Source: Variovorax sp. CF079 (GTDB lineage Bacteria; Pseudomonadota; Gammaproteobacteria; Burkholderiales; Burkholderiaceae_C). Taken from it: 64,000 nt of DNA. The DNA lies in the NCBI RefSeq assembly GCF_900101545.1, contig NZ_FMZU01000020.1:90357-154356 (forward strand), read 5' to 3'. Made by a program: the position numbers and the translations under genes. Under the pieces are notes generated by a model, which was given only the letters and a program-made list of their open reading frames with translations, was not told the origin of the DNA and did not search any database. Shown one piece after another: positions 1 to 6,501 of this stretch; position 1 is the first letter of the stretch, and each line of letters starts with the position of its first letter.

Positions 1-386
1 CAAGTGAGCGAGATGTAGATCTCGAACTCGAAATCGCCGTCGAGCGCGCGAATCTGCTGCAGCACGGCTTCGTCGACCTTGGGCGGATAGCCGCCGACCT
101 GCAGCAACGCGAGCACCAGCGAGGTGAATTCGTGGCCCATCGGAATGCCCGCGAAGCGCGGGCCATGGCTCTGGCTCGGCCGGTTGATCGAGAACGAGGG
201 CTTGCGATGGTTGTCGTCGCGGCTCTCGGTCACCTTCACCAGCGAAGACGAGTCGGCTACGTCCTTCAGCAACGATTGCAGATCGCCCGACGCCTTGCTG
301 TCGTCGAGCGAAGCGACGATTTCGATCGGCTGCGTGATGCGGTCGAGATAGCTTTTCAGTTGTGCCTTGGTGCCGGCGTCGAGCAT
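1..386 (-). CDS. ahpF: Alkyl hydroperoxide reductase subunit F, N-terminal part (cut by left edge)
   Basis: AhpF is the NADH-dependent flavoprotein that re-reduces the peroxiredoxin AhpC. Only the first 128 or so residues are inside the window; the rest lies beyond the left edge. The protein starts MLDAGTKAQLKSYLDRI and continues with QPIEIVASLDDS, which is typical of the N-terminal double-thioredoxin-fold domain of AhpF. The start is the ATG at 386-384. It lies just downstream of ahpC on the same strand, with a terminator-like hairpin between them (418-448). The FAD and NADH domains and the active-site cysteines cannot be checked here. Confidence 0.9.
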   Translation of the reverse strand, partial: MLDAGTKAQLKSYLDRITQPIEIVASLDDSKASGDLQSLLKDVADSSSLVKVTESRDDNHRKPSFSINRPSQSHGPRFAGIPMGHEFTSLVLALLQVGGYPPKVDEAVLQQIRALDGDFEFEIYISLT

Positions 387-417
387 GGTGAACTCACTTT
401 GAAAATACGAGGGGAAC

Positions 418-448
418 AAAAAAGCCCGGGAGCGAAACGCGCCCGGGC
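418..448 (-). terminator. Hairpin with T-run between ahpC and ahpF
   Basis: A 7-bp GC stem (424-430 with 442-448) encloses an 11-nt loop and, on the minus strand, is followed by six T. It follows the ahpC stop by under 20 nt and lies 32 nt before the ahpF start. It looks like an intrinsic terminator that would let only part of the ahpC transcripts continue into ahpF, which fits a much higher need for AhpC than for AhpF. Confidence 0.7.
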
Positions 449-465
449 CTGGCGCAAACGGCGAG

Positions 466-1038
466 TTAGATCTTGCCGACGAGGTCGAAGGAAGGCTTGA
501 GCGTTTCGGCGCCTTCGGTCCACTTGGCCGGGCAGACCTCACCGGGGTGGGCAGCCACGTACTGGGCGGCCTTCACGCGGCGCAGCAGCTCGGCGGCGTC
601 GCGGCCAATGCCGTTGTCGTGCACTTCGATGGTCTTGATCTTGCCTTCGGGGTCGATCACGAAGGTGCCGCGATAGGCGAGGCCTGCGTCTTCGCCCTCT
701 TCGATGAGGACCTGGAAGGCACGTGCGAGTTGCTGGCTGGGGTCGCCGATCAGCGGGTACTGGACCTTGCCGATGGTTTCCGAGGTGTCGTGCCAGGCCT
801 TGTGGGTGAAGTGGGTGTCGGTCGACACGCCATACACCTCGACGCCGAGCTTCTGGAATTCAGCATAGTGGTCGGCCAGGTCGCCCAGTTCGGTCGGGCA
901 CACGAAAGTGAAGTCGGCCGGGTAGAACACCACGACGGACCACTTGCCCTTGAAGTTTTCGTTGCTGACCGGAACGAACTTGCCGTTGTGGTACGCGGTG
1001 GCCTTGAAAGGGATGATTTCGGTGTTGATCAGGGACAT
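466..1038 (-). CDS. ahpC: Alkyl hydroperoxide reductase subunit C (2-Cys peroxiredoxin)
   Basis: AhpC reduces hydrogen peroxide, organic peroxides and peroxynitrite in the cytoplasm and is recycled by AhpF. The 190-residue length is close to that of classic bacterial AhpC. The peroxidatic cysteine is C47 in FTFVCPTELGDL, and the resolving cysteine is C169 in GEVCPAKW. The ATG at 1038 is the natural start, and the protein opens MSLINTEIIPFKA as in other AhpC proteins. ahpF follows on the same strand. The upstream region has a near-consensus -10 and a palindrome of OxyR half-site form, so peroxide control is likely. Confidence 0.97.
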   Translation of the reverse strand: MSLINTEIIPFKATAYHNGKFVPVSNENFKGKWSVVVFYPADFTFVCPTELGDLADHYAEFQKLGVEVYGVSTDTHFTHKAWHDTSETIGKVQYPLIGDPSQQLARAFQVLIEEGEDAGLAYRGTFVIDPEGKIKTIEVHDNGIGRDAAELLRRVKAAQYVAAHPGEVCPAKWTEGAETLKPSFDLVGKI

Positions 1039-1082
1039 TCAGTTTTCCTTGGGTGACTGATGAAAGAAAGTGGCGAGCGATT

Positions 1083-1127
1083 AGTATAACTACCAATAAA
1101 GGCAAATTCATAGTTATGAACTATGAA
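1083..1127 (-). promoter_or_regulatory. ahpC promoter with OxyR-like palindrome
   Basis: Positions 1107-1127 form a perfect inverted repeat, TTCATAG, seven bases, CTATGAA. It contains the ATAG-N7-CTAT spacing of an OxyR half-operator. On the minus strand a -10 hexamer TATACT lies at 1088-1083, and 17 bp upstream the -35 position (1111-1106) reads only ATGAAT and overlaps the palindrome. A weak -35 covered by an activator site is the usual layout of OxyR-activated promoters. Only one of the two expected half-operators is well matched. OxyR binding is inferred. Confidence 0.55.
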
Positions 1128-1277
1128 AAAAATTGCGGTGGCCTATGAGGTCGGCGGCCACCGCCAAATGCGAACACCTATCACGATCAAACGCATGCAG
1201 ACCGCGAGCGCATGGGTTTGCTTGCGTGCTGTCACGAGCGGCTCACACAATCGACGCTTTCAGAACAAGGAATAACC

Positions 1278-1754
1278 ATGAAGGGCGACCCTCAAGTCAT
1301 CGACCATCTCCAGGCACAGCTCAAGAACGAGCTCACTGCGATCAACCAGTACTTCCTGCACTACCGCATGCTCAAGCACTGGGGCCTGGACAAGCTGGCC
1401 AAGAAGGAATACGAGGAGTCGATCGGCGAAATGAAACACGCCGACAAGCTCATGGATCGCATCTTTGTGCTCGACGGCCTGCCGAATCTTCAGGATCTGG
1501 CCAAGCTCAATGTCGGCGAAGACGTCCCCGAGATCCTGCAGTGCGACCTCACGGCAGAGACCGGCGCACAAGCCACCATCAAGGCCGGCATCGCCCACTG
1601 CGAATCGGTGCGCGACTATGTCTCGCGCGACCTGCTGCAAGAGATCCTGGACGACACCGAAGAGCACATCGACTTCCTCGAAACCCAGATCGATCTGGTC
1701 GACAAGGTCGGGCTGCAGAACTATCTGCAGTCGCAAATGGGCGAGATCGAATAA
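1278..1754 (+). CDS. bfr: Bacterioferritin
   Basis: This 158-residue haem-containing ferritin oxidises Fe(II) and stores it as a mineral in a 24-subunit shell. It has the same length as E. coli Bfr and keeps the ferroxidase residues E18, Y25, E51, H54 and the EExH motif near 127-130. The inter-subunit haem ligand M52 is in EMKHADKLMDRI. The ATG at 1278 gives the usual MKGDPQVIDHL start; an upstream in-frame start at 1212 would add an unrelated tail and is rejected. Its partner ferredoxin Bfd is encoded at 9672. A strong terminator follows at 1774. Confidence 0.97.
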   Translation: MKGDPQVIDHLQAQLKNELTAINQYFLHYRMLKHWGLDKLAKKEYEESIGEMKHADKLMDRIFVLDGLPNLQDLAKLNVGEDVPEILQCDLTAETGAQATIKAGIAHCESVRDYVSRDLLQEILDDTEEHIDFLETQIDLVDKVGLQNYLQSQMGEIE

Positions 1755-1773
1755 GGCGCATCGCGCCATGCAG

Positions 1774-1797
1774 GCGGGCTGCGGCCCGCATTTTTTT
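1774..1797 (+). terminator. Intrinsic terminator after bfr
   Basis: The stem GCGGGC (1774-1779) pairs with GCCCGC (1784-1789) across a 4-nt loop and is followed by A and seven T. It ends the bfr transcript just before the Fur-box-like site of the next operon. Confidence 0.85.
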
Positions 1798-1816
1798 GCC
1801 CGCATCGCGTCTTGTA

Positions 1817-1835
1817 AATGGCATTCATTCTCATT
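1817..1835 (+). promoter_or_regulatory. Fur-box-like site upstream of the PepSY/flavin operon
   Basis: Read on the minus strand the 19 bp are AATGAGAATGAATGCCATT, close to the proteobacterial Fur consensus AATGAGAATNATTATCATT. It lies 25 bp before the start at 1861 and is the first of four such sites in 10 kb. Iron-repressed expression of 1861-6275 is inferred from this site and from the gene content. Confidence 0.6.
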
Positions 1836-1860
1836 TGCAAGGCTAGAATCGCGGGCTCCA

Positions 1861-2505
1861 ATGCCCCCCGCCGCCACCGACAACCGCCGCCGCGCCTACT
1901 GGCTCAAGACCTTGCATGAATGGCATTGGGTCAGCTCGGCGCTCTGCCTGATCGGCATGGCGCTGTTCAGCGTCACGGGATTCACCCTCAATCATGCCGC
2001 CGGCATCGAAGCCAAGCCGAAGGTCAGCAGCCTGACTGGCACTATCGACAACGCGTTGCGCGGCCACCTCGCGCAACAACTGCCGGCTGCCAAGGCGCGA
2101 AAAGGCAAGGCCGAACTCCCGGCAGAACTTCAGGCCTGGGTGCACAAGCAATGGGCGATCGACACTTCGGGCCGCGAAGCCGAGTGGTCCGACGACGAAA
2201 TCTATCTCTCGCTCCCGCGCCCCGGCGGCGACGCCTGGCTGCGGCTCAGCCTGTCCGACGGGCAGATCGAATACGAACGCACGGACCGCGGCTGGCTCTC
2301 CTATTTCAACGACCTGCACAAGGGCCGCCACACCGGCGTTGCCTGGAGCTGGTTCATCGACATTTTTGCGGCCGCCACGCTGGTGTTCTCGGTCAGCGGC
2401 CTGTTCATTCTCAAGATGCACGCAGGCAACCGGCCTTTCACCTGGCCCATGGTGGGCATGGGTCTGGTCGTGCCGGTGCTGCTCGCGCTGTTGTTCGTTC
2501 ATTGA
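1861..2505 (+). CDS. PepSY-associated transmembrane protein, putative ferric-reductase membrane subunit
   Basis: This 214-residue inner-membrane protein has one hydrophobic helix near residues 23-45, a polar loop of about 110 residues, and two helices near 160-186 and 193-213. This is the layout of short PepSY-TM proteins. Histidines H19, H22, H45, H153, H157 and H187 lie at membrane borders; several could be haem ligands as in related ferric-siderophore reductases, but this is inference. It is the first gene of a tight run with DUF2271, DUF4198, apbE and a flavoprotein gene, and a Fur-like box lies just upstream. I chose the ATG at 1861 because everything upstream in frame overlaps bfr and its terminator. 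Likely role: passing electrons across the membrane for iron assimilation. Confidence 0.8.
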   Translation: MPPAATDNRRRAYWLKTLHEWHWVSSALCLIGMALFSVTGFTLNHAAGIEAKPKVSSLTGTIDNALRGHLAQQLPAAKARKGKAELPAELQAWVHKQWAIDTSGREAEWSDDEIYLSLPRPGGDAWLRLSLSDGQIEYERTDRGWLSYFNDLHKGRHTGVAWSWFIDIFAAATLVFSVSGLFILKMHAGNRPFTWPMVGMGLVVPVLLALLFVH

Positions 2506-2525
2506 TCCAGGAAAGAGGTTTTCCC

Positions 2526-3047
2526 GTGCAAGTTCGCTATTCGCTCGCGCTCGCAGCGCTCTTCGGCGCGCCCGCCTTCGCAGCCGGCCTCGCGGTCAAC
2601 ATCGAAGTGCCGCGCCTGACGGTGGCCGAATACCACCGCCCGTACGTCGCAGCGTGGATCGAGCGCGCCGACCAGTCGGTCGCCACCACGCTGGCCGTCT
2701 GGTACGACATCAAGAACAAGGGCAACGCGGAAGGCGAAGGCACCAAGTGGCTCAAGGACATGCGCCAGTGGTGGCGGCGCACGGGACGCGAGCTGCAAAT
2801 GCCGGTCGACGGCGTGAGCAGCGCCACCCGCCCTGCCGGCAAGCACCAGATCAGCTTCACCGAAGGCTCGGTCGCACTGCCGAAGCTGGCGCCGGGCGCC
2901 TACAAGCTGTACGTCGAAGCGGCACGCGAAGTCGGCGGCCGCGAGATCGTGAGCATTCCGTTCCAGTGGCCGCCGGCCAAAGCCGAGCAGCCCCAGGTCG
3001 CCGGCAACAGCGAGCTCGGCGAAGTCCGGCTCGAGCTCAAGCCTTGA
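2526..3047 (+). CDS. Exported DUF2271 protein with FMN-attachment motif
   Basis: This 173-residue protein starts at GTG 2526. Residues 1-20 are a Sec signal peptide ending in APAFA-A. It belongs to the DUF2271 family, found with PepSY proteins and ApbE in flavinylation-linked clusters. The mature part contains D95-G-V-S-S-A-T101, which fits the ApbE acceptor pattern (Asp, two residues, Ser/Thr, small residue, Ala, Thr). T101 is therefore the predicted site of covalent FMN. It would act as a periplasmic flavin electron carrier between the PepSY protein and the ferric substrate. It lies 20 bp after the PepSY gene. The family call is confident; the covalent FMN and redox role are inferred from the motif and the neighbours. 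Confidence 0.8.
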   Translation: MQVRYSLALAALFGAPAFAAGLAVNIEVPRLTVAEYHRPYVAAWIERADQSVATTLAVWYDIKNKGNAEGEGTKWLKDMRQWWRRTGRELQMPVDGVSSATRPAGKHQISFTEGSVALPKLAPGAYKLYVEAAREVGGREIVSIPFQWPPAKAEQPQVAGNSELGEVRLELKP

Positions 3048-3082
3048 TCCATCCCCTTTCATCCTCCTCATCGGGTCTCACC

Positions 3083-3889
3083 ATGAAGTTCGCTTTTCGC
3101 ACCGCCGCCCTGGCCCTTGCTCTTTCCGCCGGCGCCGCTGCCGTGCAGGCGCACAACGTGTGGCTGCTGCCTTCGAGCACCGTGCTCTCGAAAGGCGACT
3201 GGATCACGGTCGACGCGGCCGTTTCGAACGACTTGTTCTTCTTCAATCACAACCCGCTGGCGCTCGACAACTTGGCCGTGACCGCACCAGACGGCAGCGC
3301 CGTGAAGGCCGAGAACATCCACAAGGGCAAGTTGCGCAGCGTGTTCGACCTCAACCTCGCGCAGCCCGGCACCTACCGCGTCGCGGTGCTCAATGGCGGC
3401 GTGTTTGCCCGCTGGAAGGACAAGGCCACCGGGCAACCCAAGCGCGCACGCGGCACGCCGGAGAACATTGCCAGCCAGATCCCGGCCGATGCGCAGGAGG
3501 TCGAGGTAACGCAGTCGGCCGGCCGCATCGAAACCTTCGTGACCGTGGGCAAGCCCGGTGTGCTCAAACCGAGCGGCAAGGGCCTGGAACTGGTGACCAC
3601 CACCCACCCGACAGATCTGGTGAAGGGGGAGAAGGCCAGCTTCGTCCTGCAGATCGACGGGCAACCGGCCAAGGACCTCGAAGTGACGGTCACGCCCGGC
3701 AACACGCGCTACCGCGACAAGGTGGATGAGATCACGGCCAAGACCGACGCCAAGGGCCAGTTCTCCGTGATTTGGCCGCAAGCCGGCATGTACTGGCTCG
3801 AAGCCAGCACCAAGGACGGCAAGACCACGGTGCCGCAAGCCAAGGAGCGGCGCCTGAGCTATGCCGCCACCTTGGAAGTGATGCCCTGA
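3083..3889 (+). CDS. Periplasmic DUF4198 family protein
   Basis: The 268-residue product has a clear signal peptide (residues 1-23, AAAVQA before the cut) and begins its mature part with HNVWLLP. DUF4198 proteins are periplasmic, beta-rich and often found near metal uptake genes; some are linked to nickel or cobalt. A histidine directly after the signal cleavage site could bind metal through its side chain and the free amino group. Two Ig-like beta-rich halves are likely (about 24-130 and 160-268), judged only from composition. The gene is 36 bp after the DUF2271 gene and clearly in the same operon. Function is unknown; a substrate- or metal-binding partner of the reductase is a reasonable guess. 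Confidence 0.8.
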   Translation: MKFAFRTAALALALSAGAAAVQAHNVWLLPSSTVLSKGDWITVDAAVSNDLFFFNHNPLALDNLAVTAPDGSAVKAENIHKGKLRSVFDLNLAQPGTYRVAVLNGGVFARWKDKATGQPKRARGTPENIASQIPADAQEVEVTQSAGRIETFVTVGKPGVLKPSGKGLELVTTTHPTDLVKGEKASFVLQIDGQPAKDLEVTVTPGNTRYRDKVDEITAKTDAKGQFSVIWPQAGMYWLEASTKDGKTTVPQAKERRLSYAATLEVMP

Positions 3890-3912
3890 ACACGTCTCGG
3901 GACACGCCGCAC

Positions 3913-4917
3913 ATGCGGCCTTCTTTCGCGGTCCGGCGCACGGGTGGCTATGCCAACGCGGCCGTGCCGCGTCGCGCCGATCCTGCGAGTCTTCAGCAAC
4001 TTGCCGGGCGGACCATGGGCACGACCTGGTCGCTCAGGTTCGACAACCCGCTCTTGATTCCTCGGGACGCCGTTCGCGCGAGTGCAGAGGCTGCGCTGGA
4101 CCGGGTGATCGCCCAGATGAGCACCTGGGAATCGGACTCGGACATCAGCCGCTTCAACCGCGCTGCTGCCGGCAGCCGGCATGCACTGGCGCCCGAATTC
4201 GGCAAGGTGCTTGCCTGCGCATTGCAATGGGCTGCGGCAAGCGACGGCGCCGTCGATCCGACCATCGGGGCGCTGGTGGCGCTCTGGGGTTTCGGCGCGC
4301 ACGCCAATGCATCGCCATCGCCGCCCTCGCCCGCCGAACTCGCGGCGGCACGCTCGCATGTCGGCTGGCAGCGCATCGCCTTCGAGTCCGATACCAATTC
4401 GATCCTGCAGCCGGGCGGTGTCTGGCTCGATCTCTCGGGCATCGCCAAGGGCTTTGCGGTCGACCAAGTAGCAGCTGAGCTGCAAATTCTCGGGCTCGGG
4501 GATTTTCTCGTTGAAGTGGGCGGCGAACTGCGTGGCGTCGGCCGCCGCCCCGGTGGGCAGCCCTGGCAAGTCCAGATCGATGCCGCGTCCGGTGTCGCAA
4601 CACGCATTGCGCTCAGCGACATGGCGCTTGCCACTTCGGGCGACCGCTGGCACCTGCGTCAACACGAGGGGCGAAGCTGGTCGCACACCCTCGATCCGCG
4701 CTGCGGCGAGCCGAGCGGCCATGCGCTGACAGCGGTGACGGTGCTGCACCGCCAATGCATGCACGCCGATGCGCTCGCCACCGTTCTCACGGTGCTCGGT
4801 CCGGACGACGGCTTGACCTTTGCGCAGCATCACGGAATCGCAGCCCTGTTCGTTGGCCGCGAAGGTGCGGGGCACCGGGCGCTGACCAGCGAGGCCTGGA
4901 CAGCGCAAGTTGCATGA
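3913..4917 (+). CDS. apbE: FAD:protein FMN transferase (ApbE family)
   Basis: ApbE attaches FMN, taken from FAD, to a Thr or Ser of target proteins. Family landmarks in this 334-residue protein are AGRTMGTTWSLRF near residue 31, DLSGIAKGFAVDQVA, LVEVGGELRG, SHTLDPRCG and MHADALATVLTVLG. The ATG at 3913 was chosen because the upstream in-frame extension overlaps DUF4198 coding sequence. No signal peptide or lipobox is visible, although many ApbE proteins are exported; either this one works in the cytoplasm or the true start is not obvious. Its likely target is the DUF2271 protein two genes upstream. The stop overlaps the next start (ATGA), so the two are translationally coupled. Confidence 0.88.
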   Translation: MRPSFAVRRTGGYANAAVPRRADPASLQQLAGRTMGTTWSLRFDNPLLIPRDAVRASAEAALDRVIAQMSTWESDSDISRFNRAAAGSRHALAPEFGKVLACALQWAAASDGAVDPTIGALVALWGFGAHANASPSPPSPAELAAARSHVGWQRIAFESDTNSILQPGGVWLDLSGIAKGFAVDQVAAELQILGLGDFLVEVGGELRGVGRRPGGQPWQVQIDAASGVATRIALSDMALATSGDRWHLRQHEGRSWSHTLDPRCGEPSGHALTAVTVLHRQCMHADALATVLTVLGPDDGLTFAQHHGIAALFVGREGAGHRALTSEAWTAQVA

Positions 4918-6275
4918 CCGAAGCCACCGTGCGCGCGCTGGCAGCCGGCTCGACCGTGTGCGCCTACGCGGGCCTGTGCCTCGCGGTGTACTGGCGCGAA
5001 CGCCGACGCAATCAGGTCCTGGCACGCGCTGCCGCAGCGCTCGCGGGGGATGGCGCCGAGGAGACCGCGTTGGTGCTGTACGCAAGCCAGACCGGCCAGG
5101 CCGAAGCCATCGCCTGGCAGACCGCAGCCTGGCTGCGTGCGGCAGGGACCCCGGTCCGCGTCATGTCGCTCAACGAAGCCGATACGAAGACCTTGCGTGG
5201 CGCAAGCTCTGCGCTCTTCATCGCCAGCACTTACGGTGAAGGCGACGCACCCGACGGCGCCAGCGTGTTCGCCGAGCAGGTGATGGGCAGCACTGCCGAC
5301 TTCTCCTCGTTGCGCTACGCCGTGCTCGCATTGGGTGACCGCCAGTACGCAAGCTTCTGCGGCTTCGGCCGCGCGCTCGACGAATGGCTTCACTCGGCCG
5401 GCGCCACACGCACATTCGAACGCCTTGAAGTCGACAATACCGACCCGGCCAGCCTCGCCGTCTGGCGAGCCCGATGCGGCGGCGACGCAGTTGCGCAGGC
5501 GGAAGACAGCAGCGCAAGGACCATGCCCTGGCGTCTCGCAGCGCGCGAGCGCTTGAATGCGGGCAGCGCCGGCGCGCCGGTGTACCACCTGGCGTTCGTG
5601 GCGCCGGCGGGAACTGCAGCACAGTGGGAGTCCGGAGACGTGGCGCAGATCACCATCGCCAGCGATCCAGGTCGACCGCGCGACTATTCGATCTCCTCGA
5701 TTCAAACCGACGGAGAACTCCAGTTGCTGGTGCGCCAGGAACAGCACCCCGACGGGACTCTGGGTGCCGCATCGGGCCTGCTGACCTCGACATTGGCCAT
5801 CGGTGACACGGTCGCGCTGCGCCTGCGGCCCCACCGCAATTTCCGCCTCGAAGGCAATGCGCAGCGGCCGCTGATTCTCATCGGCAACGGCACCGGGCTG
5901 GCCGGCCTGCGCAGCCATCTGCGAGCCCGTGCCGCCGCCCGCCAGCACGACAACTGGCTGGTGTTCGGGGAGCGCAATGTGCGGCATGACTTTCTCTACC
6001 GCGCCGAAATCGAAGCTTGGAACGCCGCAGGCGTTCTGCGCCGGCTCGACATGGTCTTTTCGCGCGATCAGCCCGACCGGCTCTATGTCCAGCACCGCTT
6101 GCTGCAGGCTTGCGAGGAAGTGCTCTCGTGGATCGGTCGCGGTGCAGCCGTGTATGTGTGCGGCAGCCTGCAGGGAATGGCCTCCGGCGTCGACGCGGCA
6201 TTGCGCCAGATCGCCGGTGAAGCCCTGGTGCGTGAACTCACGGCCACCGGCCGCTATAGACGCGACGTCTATTGA
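4914..6275 (+). CDS. Membrane-anchored sulfite-reductase-type flavoprotein (NADPH, FAD, FMN)
   Basis: This 453-residue protein has a short N-terminal hydrophobic segment (about 8-27), then a flavodoxin-like domain with the FMN loop SQTGQ at 58-62 and STYGEGDAPD. A ferredoxin-reductase-type module follows, with RDYSISS for FAD and GNGTGLAGLRSHL for the nucleotide. The C-terminus YRRDVY is typical of sulfite reductase alpha-type and P450-reductase-like flavoproteins. No sulfite reductase haemoprotein is nearby. With PepSY and DUF2271 partners it most likely takes electrons from NADPH in the cytosol and hands them to the membrane protein. The start overlaps the apbE stop by 4 nt. Confidence 0.85.
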   Translation: MTEATVRALAAGSTVCAYAGLCLAVYWRERRRNQVLARAAAALAGDGAEETALVLYASQTGQAEAIAWQTAAWLRAAGTPVRVMSLNEADTKTLRGASSALFIASTYGEGDAPDGASVFAEQVMGSTADFSSLRYAVLALGDRQYASFCGFGRALDEWLHSAGATRTFERLEVDNTDPASLAVWRARCGGDAVAQAEDSSARTMPWRLAARERLNAGSAGAPVYHLAFVAPAGTAAQWESGDVAQITIASDPGRPRDYSISSIQTDGELQLLVRQEQHPDGTLGAASGLLTSTLAIGDTVALRLRPHRNFRLEGNAQRPLILIGNGTGLAGLRSHLRARAAARQHDNWLVFGERNVRHDFLYRAEIEAWNAAGVLRRLDMVFSRDQPDRLYVQHRLLQACEEVLSWIGRGAAVYVCGSLQGMASGVDAALRQIAGEALVRELTATGRYRRDVY

Positions 6276-6363
6276 CTTTGGCGCCTGCACGCCGCGCCAG
6301 TTGCCAACTGGCAACAAACACAGCGGAACTTAGTCTCAATTTTGGAAATACGTAATCAAACGT

Positions 6364-6382
6364 ATTGAGATTGATTATCATT
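6364..6382 (+). promoter_or_regulatory. Fur box upstream of the siderophore receptor
   Basis: The 19 bp ATTGAGATTGATTATCATT differ from the Fur consensus AATGAGAATNATTATCATT at only two defined positions. The site lies 120 bp before the receptor start. Iron repression of the receptor is inferred. Confidence 0.75.
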
Positions 6383-6501
6383 CGCTTCGAGTTCGCGCAG
6401 CCGCAACTCAGCTCACCCAGCCAATCCCGCCGCCTCTTGGAGGAGCGCGCTCGGACCCGCCAGTCGAGTTCTCACATGCCGTCCTTCCCGGAGAACCCTT
6501 C

